A DNA stretch of 64,000 bases from Phormidium tenue FACHB-1050 (GTDB taxonomy: Bacteria; Cyanobacteriota; Cyanobacteriia; Pseudanabaenales; Pseudanabaenaceae). A program made the position numbers and the translations under genes. This document shows positions 54,507 to 63,849 of the stretch, piece by piece (position 1 is the first letter of the stretch; every line of letters starts with the position of its first letter). The stretch spans positions 55,805 to 119,804 of the forward strand of contig NZ_JACJQY010000011.1 of the NCBI RefSeq assembly GCF_014696925.1. Reading direction: 5' to 3'. A model generated the notes under the pieces. That model had not been told where the DNA came from and ran no database searches. It saw only the letters and a list, made by a program, of their open reading frames with translations.

Positions 54507-57500
54507 TTATTGCAAACTACTATATGCTTTTTCTAAGGCTTGCATCAAATCCTGAATTTGAATCGGTTTGCTGACATAATCTTGCATTCCTGCCTCCAGA
54601 CAAATCTCGCGATCGCCCTGTACGGCATTAGCTGTTATCGCAATAATCCAAGGCTTTTGCCTAAATTCTGCGACGATTCTTTTTGTGGCTGTCAATCCAT
54701 CCATCTCTGGCATATGCACATCCATCAAAATTACATCATATTTTTGGCGGGATATTGACTCTAAAACTTCTAGTCCATTAGCTACCACATCAACCCGATA
54801 TCCTAAGCGATTGAGAAACCGAGTCGCAACCTTTTGATTAACAATATTATCTTCCGCTAGTAAAATCTTTAGAGGGAAACTAGTAGCAAAGTTTTCATTG
54901 AAAAATGAAATATCCTTCAGTTTGGATTGGCTTTCAAGTAAGGGATGATAACTACTATTCTTCAGTAAAGCTTTATGTAGTTGCGATCGCTTAATGGGTT
55001 TTCTCAGACATACTGTGACGGGGTCAAGATTACATAGCTCACAACTGACATGATGGGAAAGCAAAATCATCGGCAGAGAACTTGATTGCATCCGTATTAA
55101 TTGTCTGATACCACATTTGGCGCAATTGTCCTTAGTACTCTGAGCATTAGTAGTAGATATAGGGATGCTAGCGTCAACAATTGCCCAATCAAATTTTGGC
55201 TCACTTTGTAACCATGCGATCGCTTGCTCACTTGATTTTGTTACCATCACTTCCATTTGTAAGGCTTGAGCGAATATAGTTAAGTTCTCGCAGCTAACGT
55301 CATTATCTTCAAGAATTAACAGGCGCTTCCCTATAAAACTGGAATCCCAATCTGCATTCACTAGCTGGGTTGTGTCTGAACTTGTAGAAATCGAAAAAGC
55401 AAAGGTTGAACCAACTCCAACTTCGCTCTCCACTGACATCTCGCCACCCATTAGGAGTGTTAATTGATTAGCGATCGCTAGTCCTAGCCCCGTACCACCA
55501 TATTGGCGAGTTGTCGATGAGTCCACTTGGCTGAAAGGCTTAAAGAGGCGAACATAGCGATCTTTAGGAATGCCAATACCAGTATCTGTAACTACAAATA
55601 GTAATTGGTAATTTTGATGTTGTGGATCAACTTCTTGTACCGATACTCTTAGCGTTACTGAGCCTTGGGTTGTAAATTTAACGGCATTGCTAAATAGATT
55701 GACTAATATTTGTCTGAGGCGGGTTATATCACTAACAATTCGTTCAGGTACATTAATATCTATGCAGTAGGCTAGCTCGATTTCTTTAGTAATTGCAGCC
55801 GAAGCCAAAAGATCAAGAGATTCTTCGATACAATCTCGTAGATTAAAGGGATGAATATCTAGTCTTAATTTGCCTGATTCAATTTTTGAGAAGTCGAGAA
55901 TGTCATTAATAATTGTGAGTAAATTATCTCCACTTGACCTGATAATTTCTGTGAATTCCTGTTGATCAGCATTGAGTTCTGAATCTAACAGTAGACTTGA
56001 CATGCCAATCACCGCATTCATCGGTGTGCGAATTTCATGACTCATGGTGGCGAGAAATTCACTCTTAGCACGGTTAGCAGTTTGGGCGGACTCCATTGCT
56101 TGTAGCATTTCCATCTTTGCTTGCTGGCGTTCTAGATGCATTGCCAAAGAAGAAGCTGAAACTCTTAATAGACTTACTTCCACAGGATCGCGTAAGCGAT
56201 CGCAAAAATAATCATGGAAACTCAAAAAACCCCAGAATTTATCACTAACAACTATAGGCATCATTAAAATTGAGCGAAGATTTTTAGATTCCAAAATTGG
56301 TCTTTCTATTTCGCTAATTGTCGATAGGGACTCATTGATGATTTCACCTTTTGCAAGGTGTCCTATCCATTCCCACCTAACGAGCATTTGGATAAATCTA
56401 GCCTGTTCAAATTCCTGAGGACGACTAATATTTTGGGCATACCAAGCAGAGTGTAACTTGATATCAGGCTTGTCCGATGACTCTTGGTCATAGGTAAATA
56501 GCTTAATACTGGAGAAGTCAGACACATTACCTAGTAATCTCAGAATATCGACATATTCTTGATTCTTGATACTTTCGGAAAGCAAATGTCGTTGAATTTC
56601 AACTAGCATGGCTAGATAGCTTTCCCGCTTTTCGAGGGCGGCGATCGCTAATTTGCGATCAGTAATATCTTTATTTGTTCCAACTAGACGAACTGGTTCA
56701 CCTTGTTCATTCCAGAGCGCTTTAGCTTGAGTTAAGATCCATTTATAACTGCCATCTTGGCAGCGCATCTGGTATTCAGTAATATAGTGAGGATTTCTAT
56801 GGGCTAAGTAATCTTCCTGTGACTGCAATAGGTGATCGCGATCATCAGGATGAATCAGATCTAACCATTCGACTGGATGCTCATTATCAATATTGCTACC
56901 TATACCGAGCATTGTGCGCCAACGTTCAGAACGGAATACTACGCCTGTTTCCAGATTCCAATCCCAAATACCATCATCAGCAGCTTGGACAGCTAATTGC
57001 CAACGCTCTTCACTTTTAAGAAGTTCAGCAGTTCGTTCTTGGATGCGTAGTTCTAAACTTTGATTTGTCTGCTCAATTTCTTGAAACTTCTCTTTAAGTG
57101 CGATCGCCATAACTTGAAAGTTATAGCCGAGAGTATCAATTTCCTTCAGATTGCTAGTATCCCAAGTAAAATCATTGTCCGTTGATGGAGTTTGTTGCAG
57201 ATCTGTAGTTAGTCTCATTAACTTGGCGATCGGCTTGGCAAAACTACGGCTTAGCCAATTTGCCACAATTGTGGCTGGCAAGATAATGGCAAGAATAATC
57301 AAAAGGATTTTAGTATGTAGCGCCTCAAGCGTGTCAATGTACGAAACTGGTGATAAACGTACAACTAGATTCCAAGGTATCTCATTATTAATCGATACTT
57401 CCTGTAGATAATAAGACTTGCGCCAGCGGGTCATCGCTGCTGCACCTTTGAGCTTTGGAAACCATTGAATCTGATCATTTCCAAAAGCGATAATATTACC

Positions 57501-58757
57501 CCCTTGGTGCAAGTCAAAAAATTGTCCCGATAGAAAATCTGGAGAAGTAGTAGCAATTATTTTTTTATGACGATCCAGTAAAAAAGCCTCTGTTTTCCAT
57601 GTTTTCGCTTCCTCTGTTAAAAAATCTTGGATATGAGAAATGTCCAGAGCCGCAATAACGAGACCATTAAAGCGATTGTCTTTAAATATGGGAACAGCAA
57701 CATCAATATGTGACTTAGATGTCATTTTATCAATGTGGATATCCCCAAAGGTAGTGCTGAAAGTAGATTTAACCTGCTGAAATACATCAGTCTTAGCCAT
57801 AGTTTGACTAAGACTGTCTGTATTTGTATCGGAAGTACGAGAAAATGCTGTCAAGATTTTCCCTTCAACATCTGTTGTGTAAATAGACAGAAATGAAGGC
57901 GTAACTTTTCCTAATGCTGTAGTGGCAAACTGTAATCGGTCTAAGTTATTCTCCTCAGATCCAATAGAGGCTAGTTCTCGCAAAGTCTTTATATTACGCT
58001 GATGCCAAAATTTTAGATCCATGTTTAGGGATGACACACTAGACTGTAATTGCCTTGTAATATCTTGGTTAATATTTTGTAAAGAGTGATGCCCTGTCAA
58101 AATGGAGATCGTGAGAAGCGGGATAAATACAAAGGCTAACAATAGATGAAACAGCATTTGCTGGATGGTCTGTTGTTGGCGATCGCTTTTTCCTTGATGC
58201 AACCATTGTCCTATGGGTAAGTAGCTAATACATAGAGTGGCAATCAGAGCGTTAAAGGAGCCATTAATTACTTGCTTAAGGACAACTAGAACAACTGAAC
58301 TAAATCCAAATTTGAGAAAGAAAAAATAAGAAATAAAACATAATGGTGTACCTAGACATAACCAGTAGGTTAGGACTAGCATAACCATGTTGCGCGATCG
58401 CTGACGCTTTTCCTGATAACGCAACCCTATACCTACCCATAGGCTTTCTAAAATCAATAGCACTGCGGCATAGGGCTGTCCCCATAGAAAATATGTATAA
58501 GAACTACCGACAATAGAAACCATGACCCCCATCGTGGTTCCATAGAAATAAGTAGCGATCAGGATAAAAATGCTACCAAACAAAAAGTCAACACCAAAAA
58601 ATAAAGGTAGCCGACAATAATTCCCTAAATACCCCAGAGTTCCAAACAATAAAAATACAAACAAATATTTCAGGTTGAGTTTATGCTGAAATTTATTTTT
58701 AGATTTATCGTCAAAAAATTTATGTAGCAATCTTGCAATTGAAGAAGAAAAGTTCAT
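54507..58757 (-). CDS. Hybrid sensor histidine kinase with two receiver domains
   Basis: A 1416-residue membrane kinase. N-terminal 5-6 membrane helices (about 25-180), then another helix and an extracytoplasmic Cache-like sensor (about 225-480), a helix near 485-505, HAMP, coiled coil, a PAS/PAC pair (WQLAVQAADDGIWDWNLETG; YQMRCQDGSYKWILTQAKAL), a GAF domain (about 725-880), HisKA with MSHEIRTPMNAVIGM, HATPase (NLFSNAVKFT; GTGLGLAI), receiver 1 (RLLILEDNDVSC...DWAIVDASI) and receiver 2 (KILLAEDNIVNQ...VILMDVHMPEMDG). Receiver 1 has two CxxC pairs (NCAKCG, SCELCN) that are not part of the usual fold. No Hpt domain is present. The ligand is unknown. Confidence 0.92.
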   Translation of the reverse strand: MNFSSSIARLLHKFFDDKSKNKFQHKLNLKYLFVFLLFGTLGYLGNYCRLPLFFGVDFLFGSIFILIATYFYGTTMGVMVSIVGSSYTYFLWGQPYAAVLLILESLWVGIGLRYQEKRQRSRNMVMLVLTYWLCLGTPLCFISYFFFLKFGFSSVVLVVLKQVINGSFNALIATLCISYLPIGQWLHQGKSDRQQQTIQQMLFHLLLAFVFIPLLTISILTGHHSLQNINQDITRQLQSSVSSLNMDLKFWHQRNIKTLRELASIGSEENNLDRLQFATTALGKVTPSFLSIYTTDVEGKILTAFSRTSDTNTDSLSQTMAKTDVFQQVKSTFSTTFGDIHIDKMTSKSHIDVAVPIFKDNRFNGLVIAALDISHIQDFLTEEAKTWKTEAFLLDRHKKIIATTSPDFLSGQFFDLHQGGNIIAFGNDQIQWFPKLKGAAAMTRWRKSYYLQEVSINNEIPWNLVVRLSPVSYIDTLEALHTKILLIILAIILPATIVANWLSRSFAKPIAKLMRLTTDLQQTPSTDNDFTWDTSNLKEIDTLGYNFQVMAIALKEKFQEIEQTNQSLELRIQERTAELLKSEERWQLAVQAADDGIWDWNLETGVVFRSERWRTMLGIGSNIDNEHPVEWLDLIHPDDRDHLLQSQEDYLAHRNPHYITEYQMRCQDGSYKWILTQAKALWNEQGEPVRLVGTNKDITDRKLAIAALEKRESYLAMLVEIQRHLLSESIKNQEYVDILRLLGNVSDFSSIKLFTYDQESSDKPDIKLHSAWYAQNISRPQEFEQARFIQMLVRWEWIGHLAKGEIINESLSTISEIERPILESKNLRSILMMPIVVSDKFWGFLSFHDYFCDRLRDPVEVSLLRVSASSLAMHLERQQAKMEMLQAMESAQTANRAKSEFLATMSHEIRTPMNAVIGMSSLLLDSELNADQQEFTEIIRSSGDNLLTIINDILDFSKIESGKLRLDIHPFNLRDCIEESLDLLASAAITKEIELAYCIDINVPERIVSDITRLRQILVNLFSNAVKFTTQGSVTLRVSVQEVDPQHQNYQLLFVVTDTGIGIPKDRYVRLFKPFSQVDSSTTRQYGGTGLGLAIANQLTLLMGGEMSVESEVGVGSTFAFSISTSSDTTQLVNADWDSSFIGKRLLILEDNDVSCENLTIFAQALQMEVMVTKSSEQAIAWLQSEPKFDWAIVDASIPISTTNAQSTKDNCAKCGIRQLIRMQSSSLPMILLSHHVSCELCNLDPVTVCLRKPIKRSQLHKALLKNSSYHPLLESQSKLKDISFFNENFATSFPLKILLAEDNIVNQKVATRFLNRLGYRVDVVANGLEVLESISRQKYDVILMDVHMPEMDGLTATKRIVAEFRQKPWIIAITANAVQGDREICLEAGMQDYVSKPIQIQDLMQALEKAYSSLQ

Positions 58758-59052
58758 TGAATAGTCATTACTCTGAGTCTATTTTAACTCACAAAGACAA
58801 AGGCTATTGTAAGAATATGGTTAGGGTTTGGGAGGATGCCAATACTCAATTAATCAAACCATATAAAACTTTGGAAAGTGTTACAAAACCCTACTTTCTA
58901 AGGTTTTATTTTTTATAAGTACCTATACAAAATCAATTGCCAAAACCCGTAAAGTTACAATCAGCAGGGTTACAACTTTATGGGTTTGCTTTATAATTGA
59001 TTATTCTTAGCTACTTCTTAGTGCGAAGTATGGCAAAGGAAACAGCACAAAA

Positions 59053-59117
59053 TATTCCAAAATCAAAAGACAAGAGGCGGCGCTTTGCGCCGCCTCTTGT
59101 CTTTTGATTTTGGAATA
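59053..59117. repeat. Perfect 30-bp-stem hairpin
   Basis: TATTCCAAAATCAAAAGACA then AGAGGCGGCGC with TTT apex and exact complement. Its centre GGCGGCGCTTTGCGCCGCC equals that of family A copies, but the outer arms and ends are different. Confidence 0.65.
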
Positions 59118-59200
59118 GCAAAATGGCAAATTATTAGAGTATTGAAGAAGTTTTACAAGTTTAGGAATTACACAAAAATGACTTGAGACCATCAATTCAT

Positions 59201-59232
59201 GAGTAGTGGCAATTCATGAATTGCCACTACTC
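59201..59232. repeat. Short perfect palindrome
   Basis: GAGTAGTGGCAATTCA and its complement without a loop, followed by a further half (ATGAATTGCCACTAC) at 59232-59247. Related to the palindrome at 20307-20340 (AGTAGAGGCAATTC). Located 47-93 bp downstream of the leftward gene at 59294. Confidence 0.55.
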
Positions 59233-59293
59233 ATGAATTGCCACTACATTTCGTTTTTTGTGTAAGTCTTAACTTTGGAAAACTTAACTCAAC

Positions 59294-59656
59294 TTAAATT
59301 GTAGAGAATACACTTCTGCTTGGTTGCATAAATCCAGTACCAAATACTGGTGTGGGATCTAAACCTGTAATTAGACGAAAATGTGTGGGAGAGACATGGG
59401 GAGCGATTGGACTACTTTCCCAGCTTTTTAGCAGATCATGCGATCGCTTGAGAAACATAACCCCGCGCATCATCGGCGTAAATCGCCAACTCTCGATTAA
59501 AACTTCTACAAGCGCTAATTCAATTTGAGGCGGCGCATAGGCTTGTAATAAATCTTCTAAATATTCATAAAAATCTTCATCGTCATTGCCATCTAACTGA
59601 TAGCTATCGACGATGTACTTTACTCTTTGGCGGCTAATTTCTTCCCATACTTCCAT
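59294..59656 (-). CDS. Conserved small protein, unknown
   Basis: A 120-residue soluble acidic protein: MEVWEEISRQRVKYIVDSYQ, a very acidic loop (DGNDDEDFYEYLEDL), a helical middle (IELALVEVLIESWRF), then LKRSHDLLKSW and a C-terminal ITGLDPTPVFGTG. I do not recognise it. It is divergent from sbcC with 138 bp between starts. Confidence 0.6.
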   Translation of the reverse strand: MEVWEEISRQRVKYIVDSYQLDGNDDEDFYEYLEDLLQAYAPPQIELALVEVLIESWRFTPMMRGVMFLKRSHDLLKSWESSPIAPHVSPTHFRLITGLDPTPVFGTGFMQPSRSVFSTI

Positions 59657-59794
59657 AACGCTCTCAGCTTTTATTGGTTATACCACGCCTATTAAGAGCT
59701 AAACTCTTGTTAGATAATACATTATTATGATAATTAAATAACAATTAGTATAACTCGATCAGAAACTTTCTGATACACCAAATTACAGGACAGT

Positions 59795-62700
59795 ATGATC
59801 CCTCAGAAATTACGATTAAAAAATTTCTTGAGCTATCAACAATTAGCCTTAGATTTTAGCGGGCTACATGTTGCTTGTATTTGTGGCGCTAATGGGGCGG
59901 GAAAGTCTTCTTTATTAGAGGCGATTTCTTGGGCGATTTGGGGTGTAAGCCGTGTGGCAAGCCAAGATGATGTAATTCATGTAGGTTCTAAGGAGGTACA
60001 AGTAGACTTCACTTTTATCGCAGGTGGTGAAGTCTATCGGATCATCAGAACCAGATCGCGCAATAGTTCAACTTCTTTGGAATTTCAGGTGCAGAGTGAA
60101 GGAAAATTTAAATCCTTGACTGAGCGGAAGGTGCAATCCACGCAGCAGACCATCATTTCGCACCTAAAAATGGATTATGAAACCTTCGTTAATTCGGCAT
60201 ATTTGCGTCAAGGTCGCGCCGATGAATTTATGCTGAAGCGTCCTAGCGATCGCAAGCAGATTTTGGCGGATATGCTGTCGCTGTCGCAGTATGACGAGTT
60301 GGCGGAACGAGCCAAAGATATTGCGCGAACTAGCAAAGGTGAGTCGGCAGTTTTAGAGAATATGCTGGTACATCTGCGGGAGCAAATTCAAGATGGAGAA
60401 AAGATCGCGCCGCAACTAGAAACTTTGCGATCGCAATTAGTCGAGTTGCAAGCATGGGAAAGTCGCGATCGCGCCCGATTGCAAGTGGTGGAAGATTTGC
60501 AGAAACAATACCAAAACCTTTCGCAGCAGCTAACTTGGCAACAACAGCAACAAGCTACGGTTACCAGCAGTCTTTCTCAAATCGATAGACAACTCTCTAG
60601 TCAACGCCGACAATTACAGCAATTAGAGTTATGTATAGCAACGCGATCGCAGATTTTGCAAAACTATGAGCGCTATCAATTGCTATCTACACAGGAATCA
60701 GAATTAGAGCGTAAGTTTCAGAAATACCAACATCTTTGCGATCGGCGAGGCGAATTTAGTCATAAACTCGCGAGTTTGCAAAGTGAACTCAAGGGACAGT
60801 TAAGGCACTACCAAGCGCAATTAGAGTCTCTAGTGCAGCAGGAAAGTGACTTAAAAGGGATTCTCAGTCGTGCTACAGAGATCGAAGCGGCGATCGCCGA
60901 ATTGCACAAAGCAAGGGCAATATTGCAGGAGTTTGATCGCCTCCATGCTCAATCCACACCGCTAGTGCATCGTCATCAGCTTCTTAAGCATCAATTAGAA
61001 CGGGAGCAGACAAAACTTGCGGCAAAACTAGATGAATTAGTTTCTAAACGCGAACAGTTATATTTACAAGTCAAAAATCACGATCAATTACTCATCAATG
61101 CGAAGGAGCTAGATCGGCAAATTGTTTTATTGCAAAATAAGCAAGTCTATCAACAGCGTGTCCATGAGAAAGGACTAGAACGCCGTGATTTTTTGGAACG
61201 CTTAAAAACGCGATTGGCGGATAGTGAAGCTGCTTTTAATAAACTAGAAGCCAAAATGCGTCAGCTAACTGTGCCAAACGCGCCTTGTCCCCTCTGCGAT
61301 CGCCCACTCGATGAGTCGCATTGGCAACTAGTCCAGAAAAAACACAAACAAGAATCTCGCGATCTGCAAGCAGATATCTGGGTAGTAAAGGAACAGCAAG
61401 CTGCATCCAATTGTGAAATTGAAGTTTTACGTGAAGAGTATCGCGTTTTAAAAAAGGAACTCGCACCGTTAAATGACTTGATTCAACGTAAGGGGACTTT
61501 GCAGGAGCGACTGAAGGCGATCGCGGAAGCACAGCAAAGACTAGTCCTCATTGATGCAGAGATTGTGGATTTAGGCGATCGCCTCCAAACTCAAAACTAT
61601 ATGCGTGAAGCATGGGAGGAGATGGAATTAATTGATAAGAATATTCATAAATTCGCCTACGATGAAAAAAATCATGCGCTCGCCCGTGGTGATGTCGAGC
61701 GTTGGCGCTGGGCAGAAATCAAGCAGTCAGAATTAAAAAATGCTCAGCGTCAAGCCGATAATTTATCCCAAAAAATTCCCGATTTACAAACAAAAATCAA
61801 CCAATTGCAAGATCGTCTCACCAAAAATCTCATTGATTTAGAAGTACAGCATGAACTCGAACAATGCGATCGCGCTCTTATACAACTGGCTTATGAACCT
61901 GACCGCCATCAACAACTCCGCGCCCAAAAACAAGAGCTAACTCCGTCCTTACTGCGCTATCAAGAGCTCACTCGTGCCGAGCAGGAATATCCCGAACTTC
62001 AGCAACAGGTTGAGCATTTACAACAAACTCAAAGCGCTAATCAACAAGAATTACAAAACATTACTACTCAAATATCTCAACTCCAGTCACAAATCCAAGC
62101 TGTACATGGCAATCATGTACAGGAAATTAATTCCTTGCGACAAAATTTACAAAATTGGCGATCGCAAATGGATTTACTGCTAGCCCAAATTGGTAGTCTC
62201 CAGCAAGCCCAACAACAGCTAGAGCTAAGTCGTCAACGCGAACAAGAAACCCTCACTCAAATCGAAGTAGCCCGTCAACGTCAACGCATCCACACCGAGC
62301 TTTATCAAGCCTTTGGCAAAAATGGCATTCAAGCTCTCATGTTGGAAAATGTACTGCCCCAAATTGAAGTAGAAGCTAATCAAATTCTCGCTCAATTAAG
62401 CGATCGCCAATTAAACGTGCGATTCATCACCCAAAAATCTGGCAAAAAAAGCGATCGCATCATCGAAACCCTCGATATTGAAATTGCCGATACTAAGGGA
62501 ACGAGACCCTATGAAACCTATTCGGGCGGAGAAGCCTTTCGGATTAACTTTGCCGTGCGGCTTGCCCTCTCCCGTGTGCTTGCTCAACGCAAAGGCAGTA
62601 CTTTGCAAACCCTCATTATCGATGAAGGCTTCGGTAGTCAAGATCCCTTGGGATGCGATCGCCTTGTCAGTGCTATTAATGCGATCGCGCCCGATTTTGA

Positions 62701-62806
62701 ATGCATCTTGGTAATTACCCATATGCCACAAATGAAGGAAGCCTTTAATACATTGATTGAAGTATCGAAGGGAGAGGAAGGTTCCACTGTGCAGTTGGTT
62801 GGATAA
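59795..62806 (+). CDS. sbcC: Exonuclease subunit SbcC (Rad50-like)
   Basis: A 1003-residue SMC-like ATPase. Walker A is CGANGAGKSSLLEAISW (about 31-47), the Q-loop is in NSAYLRQGRADEFM, a long Gln-rich coiled coil fills about 170-850, and the zinc hook CPLC (APCPLCDRPL, about 500) sits near its middle. The C-terminal half has the signature TYSGGEAFRINFAVRLAL and Walker B TLIIDEGFGSQD with the D-loop. With SbcD it would process hairpins and double-strand ends. This is of interest here because the chromosome is full of long palindromes, the classic SbcCD substrate. sbcD is not adjacent. Confidence 0.93.
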   Translation: MIPQKLRLKNFLSYQQLALDFSGLHVACICGANGAGKSSLLEAISWAIWGVSRVASQDDVIHVGSKEVQVDFTFIAGGEVYRIIRTRSRNSSTSLEFQVQSEGKFKSLTERKVQSTQQTIISHLKMDYETFVNSAYLRQGRADEFMLKRPSDRKQILADMLSLSQYDELAERAKDIARTSKGESAVLENMLVHLREQIQDGEKIAPQLETLRSQLVELQAWESRDRARLQVVEDLQKQYQNLSQQLTWQQQQQATVTSSLSQIDRQLSSQRRQLQQLELCIATRSQILQNYERYQLLSTQESELERKFQKYQHLCDRRGEFSHKLASLQSELKGQLRHYQAQLESLVQQESDLKGILSRATEIEAAIAELHKARAILQEFDRLHAQSTPLVHRHQLLKHQLEREQTKLAAKLDELVSKREQLYLQVKNHDQLLINAKELDRQIVLLQNKQVYQQRVHEKGLERRDFLERLKTRLADSEAAFNKLEAKMRQLTVPNAPCPLCDRPLDESHWQLVQKKHKQESRDLQADIWVVKEQQAASNCEIEVLREEYRVLKKELAPLNDLIQRKGTLQERLKAIAEAQQRLVLIDAEIVDLGDRLQTQNYMREAWEEMELIDKNIHKFAYDEKNHALARGDVERWRWAEIKQSELKNAQRQADNLSQKIPDLQTKINQLQDRLTKNLIDLEVQHELEQCDRALIQLAYEPDRHQQLRAQKQELTPSLLRYQELTRAEQEYPELQQQVEHLQQTQSANQQELQNITTQISQLQSQIQAVHGNHVQEINSLRQNLQNWRSQMDLLLAQIGSLQQAQQQLELSRQREQETLTQIEVARQRQRIHTELYQAFGKNGIQALMLENVLPQIEVEANQILAQLSDRQLNVRFITQKSGKKSDRIIETLDIEIADTKGTRPYETYSGGEAFRINFAVRLALSRVLAQRKGSTLQTLIIDEGFGSQDPLGCDRLVSAINAIAPDFECILVITHMPQMKEAFNTLIEVSKGEEGSTVQLVG

Positions 62807-62859
62807 AGCCCAAATAGTGAGAAGCGGCGCTTCTCATATTCTGATGATAAAATCAGTCA

Positions 62860-63145
62860 ATGTTTGACAATATTTGCAAATTTCTTGCCGAAACCTATTC
62901 TACCGATATGGCTTCATGGCTGCTCGGTGAGCCAATTCCGCTTACTCAAGTCCAACCTCAAGAGTTAGCGGTTGAGCCAATTCGTGCTGATAGTTTGATT
63001 TTGTTGGAAGCTGAAGGTTTGCTACTACATTTAGAATTTCAAACCAAAGCTGACCCGCAAATTCCGTTTCGGATGTTGGACTATTGGGTACGCGGCAAAA
63101 GGCGCTTTTCTGATAAAAAGATCTGTCAATTCGTGATTTATCTAA
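62860..63145 (+). pseudogene. Rpn-type (DUF4351-like) nuclease, truncated by an insertion sequence
   Basis: The first about 95 residues match the N-terminus of a large cyanobacterial family of Rpn/PD-(D/E)xK transposase-like nucleases: MFDNICKFLAETYSTDMASW, EPIRADSLILLEAEGLLLHL, EFQTKADPQIPFRMLDYW. The D and ExQ motifs of the core are present. Near 63145 the homology stops and the frame continues into IS5 sequence to 63309 with no family match, so the C-terminal part is lost. A small palindrome (62818-62836) precedes the gene. Confidence 0.8.
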
Positions 63146-63153
63146 GAAAGCAT

Positions 63154-63849
63154 TTAAGAATTGACAGCAGTAAGATTTTTAAGCATTTTGCGGATCAAAG
63201 CTATGTAAATAAACGACTCCGAGGTATTCTCATAAAATTCATAGTCCTTGCTAAGTCTGCGATATTTGCCTATCCAAGCGAAGGTTCTCTCTACGACCCA
63301 ACGCTTTGATTCAACAACAAAACCTTTTTGTGTTTCAGCCCGTTTGCTGACTTCCCAAGTGCAATTAAAGTGGTCTTTAACCCACTGGGTGATGTCCTCG
63401 CCAGAGAATCCCTTGTCAACTAATATCTTTTGTAATCGCCTCAGTGGATACTTCAAACTTGCTAATAGTCTCTTCGCCCCTGCTCTCTCCCCAATGTTGG
63501 CTGGGCATACGAGAGCGCCGAAGACTAAACCCAACGTATCAACCATGATGAATCGTTTGCGACCCTTAACATTTTTACCACCATCAATACCACGACTACC
63601 TGCACTGTCCATTGTTTTAACACTTTGACTGTCAAGACTGGCTAGACTCGGTGTTGCTTCCCGTCCATCCGCCAATCTTACTTGTTCGCTTATCTGGTGA
63701 TTGATTTCGGCTATAACTCCTATTTTTGTCCATCTTTGAAAGTAGAAATAAACTGTCGAATATGGTGGCAAATCATGGGGTAGATTTGCCCATGTACAAC
63801 CATTCTTGGTTAGCTCATGTAGATACTGTCTTGAGTACCAAAAAGTCAA
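63154..63849 (-). mobile_element. IS5-family transposase, N-terminally truncated
   Basis: A 231-residue DDE transposase of the IS5 group: NLPHDLPPYSTVYFYFQRW, SLDSQSVKTM (first Asp), VDTLGLVFGALVCPANI (Asp), ILVDKGFSGED, and WVVERTFAWIGKYRRLSKDYE with the last Glu. About 50-60 residues normally found at the N-terminus are missing: the frame begins at a TTG exactly where it meets an IS110-type fragment. The left end lies near 63145 inside the Rpn gene. With one end lost it is probably immobile. Confidence 0.88.

Larger units (their letters stand above)
58758..59293. other. Repeat-rich intergenic region, 536 bp
   Basis: No gene is visible. It holds an imperfect hairpin at 58943-58987 (AAACCCGTAAAGTT pairing with AACTTTATGGGTTT), a strong hairpin at 59053-59117 and a short palindrome at 59201-59232. 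It must contain the promoter of the leftward histidine kinase. Confidence 0.5.
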
